Source of the DNA: Strigamia acuminata
Taxonomy: Eukaryota; Arthropoda; Chilopoda; Geophilomorpha; Linotaeniidae
Length of the DNA: 64,000 nucleotides
NCBI GenBank assembly: GCA_949358305.1
Contig: OX442314.1
Coordinates: 8,673,060 to 8,737,059, forward strand
Direction of reading: 5' to 3'
A program made the position numbers and the translations under genes. Under the pieces are notes generated by a model. That model was not told where the DNA came from, ran no database searches, and saw only the letters and a list, made by a program, of their open reading frames with translations. Shown here piece by piece: positions 9,858-20,340 of this stretch; the first letter of the stretch is position 1, and each line of letters begins with the position of its first letter.

Positions 9858-11130
9858 ATACACAGTAAATCTTTTAACTCTTTAGTAAATCTTCAAATTC
9901 TTTAAAATCTCTAAATTCTAAAAATCTTCAAAATCCTCCGAAATACCAGAAATCATAAAAATCTATAAAATCTTTCAATAAATCGAAAAACCCAAGCAAA
10001 ATCTTTAGAAAAATCCGTTTGAAATCATGAGATTTAGCAGGATTACAAAATCTCGTGCACGGTTTTTGTGATTTGAGCAGCCAGGCCGTACTGTCTGTTC
10101 CGTTGCTAAGACGCCATGTTTGTTGCTAAAGCGAACTCGTCTACTTGTTTACACACCACGAACTAATTTTTTTATTAATTTCTTGACGAGGACTTTATTT
10201 ATTCATTTTTTACAATTGATTAGGTCATATTTTAAATGTGGTGATCTGCAATATGTTTGTCATCGATCGAATCGAGTCCTCAGTCATGCATTCATTTTTC
10301 CTGAAAAATAAAAACAAAAAAATTATTCAAACGTAATTTCCAACTAGTCTTAAAAATAACAAAATAAATATTTCTACTTTAGTTCTCTAAATTGATAACT
10401 TTAGCAAAGTTTTCAATCGTTCGAAACGGTTTAAAACCAATGATTTAAAGTTTATACACTTGAAAAACATCTGCGTGATAAACCAGAATAACCAAATAGA
10501 TATTTAGTATTAAATTACTTTTTATTTGTCTTCTTGCTCACAGCTACAAATGGACGTTTCCCCACAGGTCTTACTATCAAACCTATCACTCAGATCCTTA
10601 CAATATGTGTCGCAATGTGCATCACCACCATCAGCTCTATCGCAGGATTCGCGTCCGACTTTGACAGCTGCATGCGCCGTTCCTAATAAGAATTGGAGAT
10701 TTTTTTCAGAGCTAAAATATTGAAACTAAAATGAAATGTCTTTGCCCAGAATAAAAATTACCAGCGCACAGCATGAGGCAGACTGACATGAGGACTAGAT
10801 ATTTTATTTTCAACGGTAGAAGAATTGAACTGCGGTAGCGAATAGCGAAGGAAGACTATTTTCTTGTTGAATGTCGGTGCTGTGGTAGCATAATATATAC
10901 ATATATATTTATTAATAACCATATCTGAATGGTCTCTAATTGATTGCATTCAATTGGGTTTATTAGACGCTATTAATTTTAATAGTTCAATTAATTAAAA
11001 TGCATAGAGTATCAATTAGAGAAGTAGATATTGAAGGCAATAAAGTATTTTTAGAAGGTTAATAATAAAGTTTATTTAAAATGTTAGATTGTTACTTATT
11101 AGAATTTATATATTTAATATTAGATTTATA
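9858..11130. repeat. Tandemly duplicated unit containing defensin copy 2
   Basis: This region matches about 7850-9030 in the same orientation, including sequence well outside the coding exons: the GTTGCTAAGACGCCATGTTT block, the 3' block, the intron and the upstream GTATCAATTAGAGAAG block. The mature exons are the least similar part. Unit length is about 1.2 kb. Confidence 0.75.
10522..10807 (-). pseudogene. Second defensin-type gene, start codon ATG changed to ATA
   Basis: A paralogue of the gene at 8404-8692, same strand, with the same two-exon plan: exon 1 about 10807-10762, donor GTAATT, exon 2 from 10682 or 10667 to the stop at 10524-10522. The mature part keeps six cysteines as C-x9-C-x3-C-x11-C-x5-C-x1-C, but the rest of the peptide is very different and acidic. 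The codon matching the start of copy 1 is ATA (10807-10805). The next in-frame ATG is seven codons later and would leave only a short hydrophobic leader. It is either a recent pseudogene or begins at that later ATG or in an unseen upstream exon. The open, cysteine-perfect mature exon argues that inactivation, if real, is young. Confidence 0.7.
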
Positions 11131-11431
11131 TATTTATATATTTGTATTTGCCGAATGATGGCCGTTTGTGGAATTAGCCGGCCCAATGACGGCCACCTAT
11201 TTCCACAAACGTTTGTGGAAATAGACAATGCGTTTTTAATTTGGAAAAAAAATATACAATTTTCTTTTCTTTTTACAGTTAAAACTGATGTGATTATCTT
11301 GAAACTTTGATGAATTCAAATATTTGCAAACTAAATTGTATTTTAAATCTAACTAAAAATAAAACTTTCTGTCTTGGATGTTTTGTTTTTAATTTTAAAT
11401 CAAATTGTTTAATAAGATATATCTGATTAAT

Positions 11432-11676
11432 GTTTTATACTTCGACGAAGTAAAAAGCAGTTAAATTAAAAGAAAAAATGAATGAAAAGTTTGTTTCAAT
11501 AAAACGGCTTTTATTTATCAAACAAAATGTCATTATAAATGTTAACAAAATTTAATTTAAATTATTAAATAACTACTGATAATCTCAAAGTGTAATTACA
11601 AATGAACACAAGCAATCTGCAAAATCTAATTAAATATCAACGAAACATCCATAAACTAATCGAAAGATAAAATAGA
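11432..11676 (-). repeat. Zinc-finger 3' region, copy 2 of 3
   Basis: Matches 1-240 with few substitutions and small indels, including the polyadenylation-like AATAAA region. No zinc-finger coding sequence follows; instead the sequence changes to the TCGCGA-rich repeat. Confidence 0.7.
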
Positions 11677-11689
11677 ATAGCGTTTTGAG

Positions 11690-12276
11690 CCACGCTATTA
11701 CAAAGGGGCGCATTTAGAGTCGCGAAAATGGGAATCGCGAATTCCGGAAACGCGAATTTTATTTTTATTCGGCAATGTGTCGCGAATCTGATATAACGCG
11801 AATCTGTTATGTCGCGATTACGTACTGCCGCGAATCCGGGAATCGCAAATCGAGAAATTCGCGATTTAATTGGCTATGCAATTAAATCGCGAATCCGGGA
11901 ATCGGGAATCGCGAATCGAGAAATACAGAATTGGGAAAAAACCAGTCTTGTGTCAGCCCAATTTTCTACGAATTTACAAAAAAAAATTGTTTATGCAAAA
12001 ACAAAATACAAAATAATTTACACAACCCGTTTTGCGTCCGTTGATCGACATGTTCGGATGACAAGAATGAAGTGATTTTATTCTATAAAGTTGGCTGTTT
12101 ATATACCGGATCAGAACGCACTGATTGGTCAACTCTCAATTCGTATCCGAGACGTGTTTATAAAAATTCTCACTCCGCCGATTGTGCTTTACGTTTACGT
12201 CAAACCGACGTTATCGTAAGCAATGACATTCGCAATCGAATCGCATTTCACAAACTATAGTTTAGTAGTTTGAGTT
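11690..12276. repeat. TCGCGA-rich repeat, left part, split by the LTR element
   Basis: Contains many short motifs around TCGCGAAT and GGGAATCGCGAA, and an internal inverted pair flanking GGCTATGCA near 11865-11890. Similar TCGCGA-rich sequence continues at 21361-21720, beyond the LTR element, so the LTR element inserted into it. Both parts also contain AATAGCG followed by a CATTACAAAG-like stretch. Confidence 0.5.
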
Positions 12277-13239
12277 TGTAATGAGCTCAAATTACGGTTA
12301 GGAATATTAACAATAAAACTAAACTCATTGATGCCGTGCCAGGACTTATACAAATACTTCACAAATAACTCAATTTTAACTCAAACTTCAAGTTAAACAC
12401 TAAGAGAAATAATGACTCTATTATTTCTCAATAAAAGGAAGATTTATTCAAACTTAGAATAAACACTAAATCAAATACAAGATATTATTTTGTGATAAAA
12501 TGAGAAATTAAAAGACTGAGGAAATAATTTACTAAAACGAAAATAATCAAAAGCAGAGGAAAATGATAAAGAATCCAGTCGATTCGACGACTCCACTTCT
12601 CGGGAACGCCGAACGCTTGGATTCGCTTCACTCGACGCTCGGCTCGGCTTCGGCGTTTCTTCAACACGGACTCAATTCCGTCACAACTACGTTCTCCTGA
12701 CTCGCTCGGGCTCAATCCCGCTCTCTTCGTCCTCTCCAGGTCGCAACGTCGTCGTCGCGGCGTCGTTGCGGCTGATTCCGCACAACAATCTCTCACACTC
12801 GCGCTCACTTCGCTTCGTCGCGAGTGAGAAATCTCAGTCCAACAATGGCTGTTGGCCAAGAATAGAAATCCCTCCAAACAATACTTGTTTGGCAAGATGA
12901 AAATCCCACTGTCACTAACTGAAGTAACCGCAAGAAATATCTCACAAATTGCTCTGGCAATCTGCAAGAATGAGTCCAAATACTCTGGTGACTGGTTGCT
13001 CTCAAAGTAAGTTTCAAACTGAGGAGTTTTTCTGCTCCTCACAGGAAGTGTTTCCTGCTCCAGGAGGTTGCGGGCTGGTTTCCCTGGCGACCACCCACAA
13101 TTCCTCCCACCCTGCCTAACTCCCTTTATCTAGACAGGAAGTCATAAAAAATATAAAATAAAATAAAACAATCTCCAATTTAATATTTTATTTCGGGCTC
13201 ATTCCCGATACTTCATCAGTGACCACTAGGGTCACTACA
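12277..13239 (-). repeat. 3' LTR (963 bp)
   Basis: On the plus strand it starts TGTAATGAGCTC and ends GGTCACTACA; the element reads TG...CA on the minus strand. It differs from the other LTR mainly by absence of 53 bases (present at 21053-21105 in the right LTR). The deletion endpoints share TGG. It contains a minus-strand open frame described separately. Confidence 0.9.
12485..13042 (-). other. Open frame inside the LTR, with basic region and C-terminal hydrophobic segment
   Basis: The LTR carries a long minus-strand open frame; the copy in the other LTR spans 20549-21055. The protein would have an Arg-rich middle (T-P-R-R-R-R-C and R-A-E-R-R-V-K-R blocks) and a final hydrophobic segment of about 23 residues that could span a membrane. 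Neither copy begins with ATG (GTG here, TTG in the other), so translation would need an upstream exon, splicing or a non-AUG start. A different LTR at 22046-22990 has a partly similar frame (22542-22258). It could be an LTR-encoded accessory protein or chance. Confidence 0.35.
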
Positions 13240-13253
13240 CCTCCCCTCTTTTT
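13240..13253 (-). other. Polypurine tract
   Basis: Read on the minus strand, the 14 bases directly before the 3' LTR are AAAAAGAGGGGAGG, a typical plus-strand primer site of an LTR retroelement. Confidence 0.85.
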
Positions 13254-13283
13254 AGGAAGGTTCTCCGATTCTTCCTTTACTTC

Positions 13284-16200
13284 TTATTTCTCGATTCGGA
13301 AAACTGACTCCGGAGTTGGAGCTTCGCTTTCGGAAACCGAAAATTTCGGCAGATGACGGGTTGGTCCTGAGGTGGCGCCATTGTTGACATGGAGCCAGAC
13401 TTCTTCGATGAACTTGGTCCTCGGGAATACTCGGTCATAGTCGATGTCATATTTTTCGCGGGATCCAGTGGGTGGCCTCCGCACTGCTACTAATCGTTGA
13501 TGCTGAATTATACGCTTTGGCTCTCTAACAGCATTCTCGAGCCATTTCAATGCCTCATGGCATAACGTCACATTGTAAATTAGCAGAGTTCGAGCGTATT
13601 CGGGGAACTTCAGACCTGGATATAGTTGTTTTATCTTCCTAAAGTCTTGGTTGGGATTCTTCTTCGTTTCTTTCGCAGCCGCTGAACTCTTGGACGACAC
13701 CGTCTTTTGCGAACTTCCACTAGCTCTATTTAAGGGCTCATTCCCTTCAACATCAAACATTTCCGTATCTGTGGTCAATTTCAACTCGACATCGGATTCT
13801 GGAGCTATTGCTTTTTTGGTTGGCTGGTGGCTTGGCGTGGCAGTCATAAAGACTGTGGGCGCTGCCCCTTCTGCTGTTGGTGGGTCAGCTACTTGCTGCG
13901 CACACGTCCCAAATTTTCGTTGCAGTTGCAAGCTCTGTCTTCTCAGAATCCATTCACCCCGTAATCTTAGCATGCACTGCCCCGATGTTTCTCCCGTTTT
14001 AAAAACTTCTCGTTCCAATTGGGCTCGAATGACCGGTGGGTCCCCCAATACTGTTTTCCAGCTATCGAGCAGTTCGGGCGGGATTCCCATTGCTGACGTC
14101 CACAGGAAACTCGTGGCAATCAATGAAGCTTCGACGGCTTGAAAAACTCCCGGAAATAAAAGTCTAATTAGCGCCACTGACATTTGCACTTCGAACCAAG
14201 CTAGCCATTCTTTGGTTCGCAGCTCGGTGGGTTGGGCGACGAAGGCTTGAGCGCATCTCCGTCGTTCATTTAGTGATTCTGCTAATTGGGCTTGCTGGTA
14301 CTCGTCCATCGTTGGGGTCAGAAGTCCTTGGTTACATAACGGAAATTTCAAATACATCGTCCACAGCTGTCGATAGTATTTATCGAAATCTTCAGCTAAT
14401 TTGACTGACGGGTCTATTGTGTACATCACAGTGGCTACTGATGGAATTGGCAGTGATAAGTCCGTTTGGGGAATTGGTTCCGTAATTGGTTGCAAGTGAG
14501 GGTGAGGCACTCCCAAGGCGGCACTCGGCGTAGCTTTTGGTTGTACCTTCCTTGGATCTCGCATCCTCGGGCGCAGTATTCGCGATGGTCCTTTTTTTCG
14601 CGCTGGTTCCCTTGCCCTTTTCTCCCATGCCTGGGCTAATGCCTCGTCAAGAGTCGGCAACTCTCGGCAGCTGGAAATCTCTGGTGATGACACTCGCGGC
14701 GTTGGCGTTGGTGGGCACGTGGTTGGAGTCCAGGTAATAGGAGTGTGTGTACTCCGTGGTGGTGTCTTTGGCGCCTGGTACTGTCTTGGAGGGGTGGCCG
14801 GCGGTGGTTTCTGCACTTCCTGCTGCCTTGGCGGGGTAGTAGGTGGTGTTCTTGGCCCTCTTTTGCTGGTTTCACCTCCTTGTCGTTTTTCAGTGTCGTG
14901 TGTGACTGTTGCTGTTGGCTCCCGTTCCTCCAAAATGTGGACGGTTGTTTCAGCCAATTGCTGTTCTTCCACTGAATCGGGTGTCGGTGAGCGTTGACAC
15001 TCATCCATTACCACGTATTGATCTAACTCCATCTCGTGTGCCGTCAAATACTCATCCGACGAACTTCTACGAATTCGCACCTGTAGTGTCTCATTTTTAT
15101 CCGCTGAAATTGTCACCTTCCTTGCTGGGCGCATTTCTGAATAGCGGTGTGACGACCGTGGGCGTTTCTTTGCCCGCTCAATTCGATTTCCTTCGGCTGA
15201 CGGACGCTTTTCTGTTGCTCGGTGGTGTCTAGGTACGTATTCTCGATCTGCCGTTTCGTGTCGCCTCGAATTCTTTTTCGGACTCATTTCCGAGCTTCGT
15301 TGATGCCTCTTTACTTCCCTCTCTGAATCTTTGTCTGTTCGACTTGATCTTTTCTCCATTTGAGGTTGACGAGAGAAATATTGTTGTCTCGGACTCTTAC
15401 TCCTTCGTCGGGGACTTTCTTTTCTATCTCGACTTTGACATCTTCCCGTTTGGTGTTTTTCTAGTGTCGAATTTCGGTTCTCTTTTTGACCTTTTCTCGG
15501 ACTTATTTCCGCACTTCTGTATTCTTTTCGCCTAGATCGGAATTCCCTGGTATAATATTTTGGGCTGATTCTTCGAGGAGGAGTTGTCCTTTTGGGTCTC
15601 TCACTCCTGGAGTAACGGAGGGCTCCTCTTGATCTGGCTTCTCTTCCTCGCCGTTTGGTTTCCTCTTCTTCCGTTCTGACACATTTCAGAAACTCCACTT
15701 CCTCGTGTAATTCCTTCACCGTTTCTTCTGCCGCCTGTTCTAATGCTGCCTCCCACTCGTCCTGCTCCTGCCGCTGTTGTTTGGCGTAGACGAGCGGTCC
15801 AAAATCCTCGGCTTGCGGCTCACCTTCTAAATTGAGCGGTGTGATGTTTTGGCCAATGAGTCCCGTCATATGGAGTTGGTGCATCTTGTACTGACTCTTT
15901 ATGAAGTATGGCGGCTCTTTATCTAACTCCGGGGAAGGCAATAAGGCCTGAGCTTCGAGGTAAGCTGTTTTCTCCTCCATATATTTAGCCGCTACTTCTG
16001 GTGCTCCGGCTTTCAGCTTTGCCATCACCTCTTCCACGAATTTAAATTTGTTTGTCGCCGGGTTCTTGTATATTTTGAGATCGGCTGCTTCCTCCTCTTC
16101 TATCGGATATTCATCCCCTATCATCTGGTTCCAAATTGGGCCATGCGTGTCCTCTGTAATTGGGATCTGTCTCAAAACTTCGTGGAAACATGTTTTGAAT

Positions 16201-16382
16201 CCTTTGAATAGTCGTTTTGTCGTTCCCCAAAATCTTTGGATTGCTGTTGTGAAGGCTTTGCGTGCTTGAAATGCTGTATAACCTCTCTTAACGAATTCTC
16301 TCTTGTATCTGTATGGAATTCTCCCTCGATGGATATTCCTTGGCAATCTAGCCGCTCTCGAAATTCTTCCCCACGACGCCAT
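13284..16382 (-). CDS. LTR element ORF B, 1032 codons, function unknown
   Basis: A single open frame from the ATG at 16382 to 13284, ending 30 bases before the polypurine tract, in the position where some retroelements carry env. It has no signal peptide, no membrane segment and no retroviral envelope features. The N-terminal 75 residues are basic and aromatic. Residues about 230-430 are extremely rich in Arg, Ser, Lys and Glu, like an RS domain. Residues about 510-600 are Pro/Thr-rich with repeated T-P-P-R. Residues about 640-830 look globular and helical, with W and L periodicity somewhat like a Gag capsid. It is fully open over 3 kb in an element that lacks polymerase, which suggests that it was functional when the element last moved. 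I do not recognise the family. Confidence 0.8.
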   Translation of the reverse strand: MASWGRISRAARLPRNIHRGRIPYRYKREFVKRGYTAFQARKAFTTAIQRFWGTTKRLFKGFKTCFHEVLRQIPITEDTHGPIWNQMIGDEYPIEEEEAADLKIYKNPATNKFKFVEEVMAKLKAGAPEVAAKYMEEKTAYLEAQALLPSPELDKEPPYFIKSQYKMHQLHMTGLIGQNITPLNLEGEPQAEDFGPLVYAKQQRQEQDEWEAALEQAAEETVKELHEEVEFLKCVRTEEEETKRRGREARSRGALRYSRSERPKRTTPPRRISPKYYTREFRSRRKEYRSAEISPRKGQKENRNSTLEKHQTGRCQSRDRKESPRRRSKSPRQQYFSRQPQMEKRSSRTDKDSEREVKRHQRSSEMSPKKNSRRHETADREYVPRHHRATEKRPSAEGNRIERAKKRPRSSHRYSEMRPARKVTISADKNETLQVRIRRSSSDEYLTAHEMELDQYVVMDECQRSPTPDSVEEQQLAETTVHILEEREPTATVTHDTEKRQGGETSKRGPRTPPTTPPRQQEVQKPPPATPPRQYQAPKTPPRSTHTPITWTPTTCPPTPTPRVSSPEISSCRELPTLDEALAQAWEKRAREPARKKGPSRILRPRMRDPRKVQPKATPSAALGVPHPHLQPITEPIPQTDLSLPIPSVATVMYTIDPSVKLAEDFDKYYRQLWTMYLKFPLCNQGLLTPTMDEYQQAQLAESLNERRRCAQAFVAQPTELRTKEWLAWFEVQMSVALIRLLFPGVFQAVEASLIATSFLWTSAMGIPPELLDSWKTVLGDPPVIRAQLEREVFKTGETSGQCMLRLRGEWILRRQSLQLQRKFGTCAQQVADPPTAEGAAPTVFMTATPSHQPTKKAIAPESDVELKLTTDTEMFDVEGNEPLNRASGSSQKTVSSKSSAAAKETKKNPNQDFRKIKQLYPGLKFPEYARTLLIYNVTLCHEALKWLENAVREPKRIIQHQRLVAVRRPPTGSREKYDIDYDRVFPRTKFIEEVWLHVNNGATSGPTRHLPKFSVSESEAPTPESVFRIEK

Positions 16383-17109
16383 GGCTTCTTGGGTCTATGT
16401 AAAACATTATTAAATTCAATTTTATCTTTCTCTGATGTGTGTGTTATTTTTTGCGTATTTATTTCGATTTTGAGTTTTATTATTCTAAATTTTCTCACAA
16501 GATGGCGCTCCGTGCTAATTTTTTGTGATAGGAGTCCTTCTTATGCCACTCTTTTGCAGTTTTGGCGAATAAGTTGGCATTTTTGTCATATAAAACTAAT
16601 TATCTAGGCAATAATTAATTTTACTTTGATTTATTTCGAGACATTAGACTTCTTTTCTTTATTTCCCATCGGTAATTTCACCGAACTTGTCACGTAGTAA
16701 CGACATATTTCGTTCCGTCTTTTCCACAAATAATTTACGCGCTTTCAAATAACACACCCGATGAGAGAAAATACTTCCTTATTCATTTATATTTTCGACA
16801 CATTTCGATTTTACTACCTCACTGTGGTCCCGTCTTTTCGGTGGTGGTGATTTCCGTGGTTCGAACATCTTGAGATGAACTTCCGCTTAATCGGACCCTT
16901 CCTTCACTTGACTGCACACTTTTCTTCGTTTTTTGGTCGTTTTCCCTCTTATTCTTACTGACAGTTGTTGTTAAAATCCGGGATGACTTTCCTAAACTTG
17001 TTATTGTTTTGATGTCAAGTTAACAAGTGAGATTCGTCTCGACCAATCATGTTCGAGCTGCGACGTTGTCCACTTCCGGACTCCCGAGTGACGTCGCTAC
17101 CTTCTATTT
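16383..17109. other. Noncoding gap between ORF B and ORF A of the LTR element
   Basis: Seven hundred bases with no long open frame on either strand. It may hold a splice acceptor or subgenomic start for ORF B. No reverse-transcriptase remnant is visible here. Confidence 0.6.
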
Positions 17110-20100
17110 TTAGAGGTAGTCTGGAGGCTTAATCCTCCCCCTATCTCGAAGTGAATATTTCTTCAAGATAGCTTTTTTCTTGACTTTTTTAGGTTGTTTT
17201 TCACGCAAATCTTGATAAAATTTCTTTATTTTCTTCTTTTCTACCACTCCTCCCCTCTTTTTAGAAAAAGACGCAACTTGTTCATCTGTTTCTAAACTTA
17301 AGTCCCGTGGAAAAAGTGGCAAATTTTCTTGCGCGTCACTGTTTGAATTTGTCTCCAAGTCCTCATTGCTTTCCAAATTGTTATCCTTTTCACCGCTTCT
17401 TTGTTTACTTGAAACTGGAGAACTCACGCCTGCTGTGTCTGAATCCGACAGATCCCGTAATTCCAGTTGTTGTTGTGATGCTTGTGGATCCTGCAAACTT
17501 TGTGTGTCATCCAAAGTGTGAGATCCTTGTGCATCTTCTAAATTTTGCGAATCTTGCGAACTTTGTGTTTGTTTCAAAGTTTGTGATTCCGCTGAATTAC
17601 TATTATTCATCCGACTCATTTCAGTGGTCTGTGAATTTTCTGTCCCCGTATTTTCTTGTGTTTCGGATGTCGTTGGCTCATCAAATAATGTGTTAATTAT
17701 TTTTCCATTTGGATTGCTCTGAGTTTGATCCTTTTCCCAAATTTCTTGATTAAATTCCGGGAAATAAGGTGATAATTCGGACATGTGAATGGAGCGAAAG
17801 ATCTTATTATCTTTTAGCCGTCGCAGCTTCACTGCTCCTCCTTGGTGGACTTGGATGATCACATATGGTCCGCTCCGCTTGTCGGATAATTTCGCCGAAA
17901 TCCCTTGTGACGCTTTTGATAACGGGTGATCATCTTTCCATACCAAATCATTGGTTTTAAAGTCATCAAATTTTTTGTCCATCTTGTGATTTTGCACTCG
18001 TTCGCGCAAGTCGGTTATGTGCGCCATCATATGGTGATATGTATCTCTAATTATTTTCTCCAGTCGTTGGATGTAAATATGTGGCTTATTTGGGTCTATT
18101 TTTGCAATTCCATCCAAAATCCTTGCTTCAAATGCGCAAAAACTACTCTCTTTTCGAAATGTTTTTCGCAATGATTCTGGCTCTTCCAGTTTCTTCTGCT
18201 CATATTTATCCATGATGAATTGTGGCATATATGGTTGTGGCACGTCGATTGTTGAAATAAAGTTCCACTTGCCGTTGAGCGGATTGGGCTGTATTTTCAT
18301 TTGTTTCATGGCATCATTGCCAACCAACATAAATTTCATGTCGTGTGGTAACACGAGGAAATACTGTTGCATCATTCCATGGGTCCAACGAATCATCATT
18401 CTTATTGTTCCTATTGGTTGCACTTTTTTATCTGCTGTATTTACAGCCATATTGGCCTTGACGGGCCACACTTCCTTTTCCAATCCCATCGCCTGAATTA
18501 ATGGCCATGAAACACAACTACGGTTGGCTCCTGAGTCTAGCATGGCGGCGATGGATCCTTGTTCTGGAACTTCTTGATCGTGTTGGAATTTTTGCTTTTC
18601 ATTTTCACAACTTATTTCGCGTTGCCTATCTACTTGTTGCTTCTTTTGTGCTTCCAACGATTTTCGCCGATCCTCTCTTTCATTGGCCTCGGCTACTTGT
18701 TCCACTGCTTCCAAGAATGTATATGACCTTCGATAGGCGGGGTCCTCGTCGTCTCGAGAGTCTTCAAGATACTCTCCTAACGCTTTGCCTCTGCACGCGC
18801 CTTTTGTTGTAGGGTTACTGACATTTTCAGTTTCCATCTTTTTGGGCTTATCCCAAACTTGCGGGTCTGCTGGATCTAGTCCTGTTACTCTACCTTGTTT
18901 TTTGTCTGTTACAGCTGATTGATTTGTTAGATGCTGACGATTTCTTTGATCAATTATGTCCAATACGTTTGGATTTTTGGCTGGTGAAATTGAAGCACGT
19001 TTGGAGTCTCTTTTTTCATCCATTTCACCTTTCCTTTTTAAAGAGTTCCTAGACGATTCTGGTGACAAATTCACTACTTCTGGTCGGCGAGGTGGAATGT
19101 TGCTCGGCACTTGATACTGACATTGTGCGAGATATTTCAGTTCTTCATTTTCTCGGCGGACTCTTTCCGCGGCTTCTTGTGCTTCAAGAGCAGCTTGACG
19201 AAGGTAATGGATTTCCCTGCTCTCCGCCGACTCCATAGCCTTTTGCTTTGCCAACAATTCTTGTTTTTCAGTTTCTAAACGGACTTTTTCCGCTTCTATC
19301 TTCCGATTTTCTTCAAGAATTGCCTCTCGCTCCGCCGCCGCTTGCGCTTTTCGCTGTGCACGTAATTCTTTTTGCTCCGTTTCCTGACGGAGTTTTTCCG
19401 CTGCCAATTTGTTCCTCATCGTGCGCATTTCTGCTTCGAGTCGGTCTTTGGTAGCACGAATTTCTGCGTCCAATTGATCTTTCTTTGCTCGAATATCTTC
19501 GTCAGTCGTTTTCTTGGCTAATTCTGCTTCGAATTTCGCCTGTTTGGCGTGACGTTCCTCTAACTTGAGCCGTTTCAACATCTGGAATTCTTCGGAATGT
19601 GCCAGTTGCAATCGCCTTGCTCGATCGGCCATTGCTGCCGTTATCTGTGCCACATCTTCGTCAGAAAGCTGCACACCTTCCTCATACTGCTGGTGACGCT
19701 CCTGGAGACTGTCTTCCATCTCTTTCATGACATCTGCGATGCGTTGGCGAGCTCTCGCTAGTTTATGGCGGGTTGGGGAGTTTTCTCCTGAACTTTCCGC
19801 CTCATCGCGGGCACGTCCTGACGCTTGTTGCTTGTAGGCTCGCACCAGTCGACCACGCTTCCTTGCTACGGCAATGATCTGTTCAAATGTCATTTTAGAG
19901 AGGTCTATTTTGCTTGTTGGAGTTGAATCCACTGTGGCTGGCGTGTCGCCGTGCTGCGACGATGCTCCGGAGATACTTGATTTTCCAAGCAAATCTTGGG
20001 ACTCCTCTCTCGTCTGCTTTAACCAAAATTCCCCCTGTCGTTCAGGCGATACTTCCAGACGAAATTCTTTGCTCGTCATGGCCTGGGTGTCGTCTGCATG

Positions 20101-20217
20101 GTCCGACTCGGATGACGATGAAGGATGCACATTGGCTGCTCCTGCGGTCCTTCCGCCTCGTGTGCGAGGTCCGCGGCCGTTTCCTCGCCCTCTTTTCGAA
20201 TCTTGTGGCTGAGACAT
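17110..20217 (-). CDS. LTR element ORF A: coiled-coil Gag-like region, aspartic protease, integrase tail
   Basis: A single 1035-codon frame from the ATG at 20217. The N-terminus is Gly/Arg-rich. Residues about 140-350 are charged and heptad-like (long coiled coil). Around residue 559 comes D-S-G-A-N-R-S-C, the active-site motif of retropepsin-type aspartic proteases, followed by the expected distal G-N-D motif. About 60 residues later the protein resembles the end of a Gypsy-type integrase: a D-L-V-W block, then K-L-S-D-K-R-S-G-P-Y-V-I, and a H-M-S-E-L-S-P-Y ending (about residues 720-830). The tail is acidic and Ser/Gln-rich. The reverse transcriptase, RNase H and integrase catalytic core that normally lie between protease and this tail are missing, yet the frame is unbroken across the join. 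Confidence 0.85.
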   Translation of the reverse strand: MSQPQDSKRGRGNGRGPRTRGGRTAGAANVHPSSSSESDHADDTQAMTSKEFRLEVSPERQGEFWLKQTREESQDLLGKSSISGASSQHGDTPATVDSTPTSKIDLSKMTFEQIIAVARKRGRLVRAYKQQASGRARDEAESSGENSPTRHKLARARQRIADVMKEMEDSLQERHQQYEEGVQLSDEDVAQITAAMADRARRLQLAHSEEFQMLKRLKLEERHAKQAKFEAELAKKTTDEDIRAKKDQLDAEIRATKDRLEAEMRTMRNKLAAEKLRQETEQKELRAQRKAQAAAEREAILEENRKIEAEKVRLETEKQELLAKQKAMESAESREIHYLRQAALEAQEAAERVRRENEELKYLAQCQYQVPSNIPPRRPEVVNLSPESSRNSLKRKGEMDEKRDSKRASISPAKNPNVLDIIDQRNRQHLTNQSAVTDKKQGRVTGLDPADPQVWDKPKKMETENVSNPTTKGACRGKALGEYLEDSRDDEDPAYRRSYTFLEAVEQVAEANEREDRRKSLEAQKKQQVDRQREISCENEKQKFQHDQEVPEQGSIAAMLDSGANRSCVSWPLIQAMGLEKEVWPVKANMAVNTADKKVQPIGTIRMMIRWTHGMMQQYFLVLPHDMKFMLVGNDAMKQMKIQPNPLNGKWNFISTIDVPQPYMPQFIMDKYEQKKLEEPESLRKTFRKESSFCAFEARILDGIAKIDPNKPHIYIQRLEKIIRDTYHHMMAHITDLRERVQNHKMDKKFDDFKTNDLVWKDDHPLSKASQGISAKLSDKRSGPYVIIQVHQGGAVKLRRLKDNKIFRSIHMSELSPYFPEFNQEIWEKDQTQSNPNGKIINTLFDEPTTSETQENTGTENSQTTEMSRMNNSNSAESQTLKQTQSSQDSQNLEDAQGSHTLDDTQSLQDPQASQQQLELRDLSDSDTAGVSSPVSSKQRSGEKDNNLESNEDLETNSNSDAQENLPLFPRDLSLETDEQVASFSKKRGGVVEKKKIKKFYQDLREKQPKKVKKKAILKKYSLRDRGRIKPPDYL

Positions 20218-20317
20218 CTTGTTTTAGTCACAGGAAAGGAGAAAGAAACAGAATAATCTATCACAAAATAACTTTTGTCACACAAAATTGGTCCCTCAAC
20301 TGAATATAAGTTGTTAA

Positions 20318-20340
20318 GGTTCAAATAACGGGCCCCCAAG
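20318..20340 (-). other. Possible primer-binding site
   Basis: Directly inside the 5' LTR the minus strand reads CTTGGGGGCCCGTTATTTG. A TGG-starting sequence 2-3 bases after the LTR is where a tRNA 3' end would pair. I cannot assign the tRNA. Confidence 0.45.

Noticed and set aside
13651-15535. Plus-strand frames of 60-160 codons opposite the LTR element ORFs
   Set aside because: Antisense shadows of ORF B, without start context or domains.
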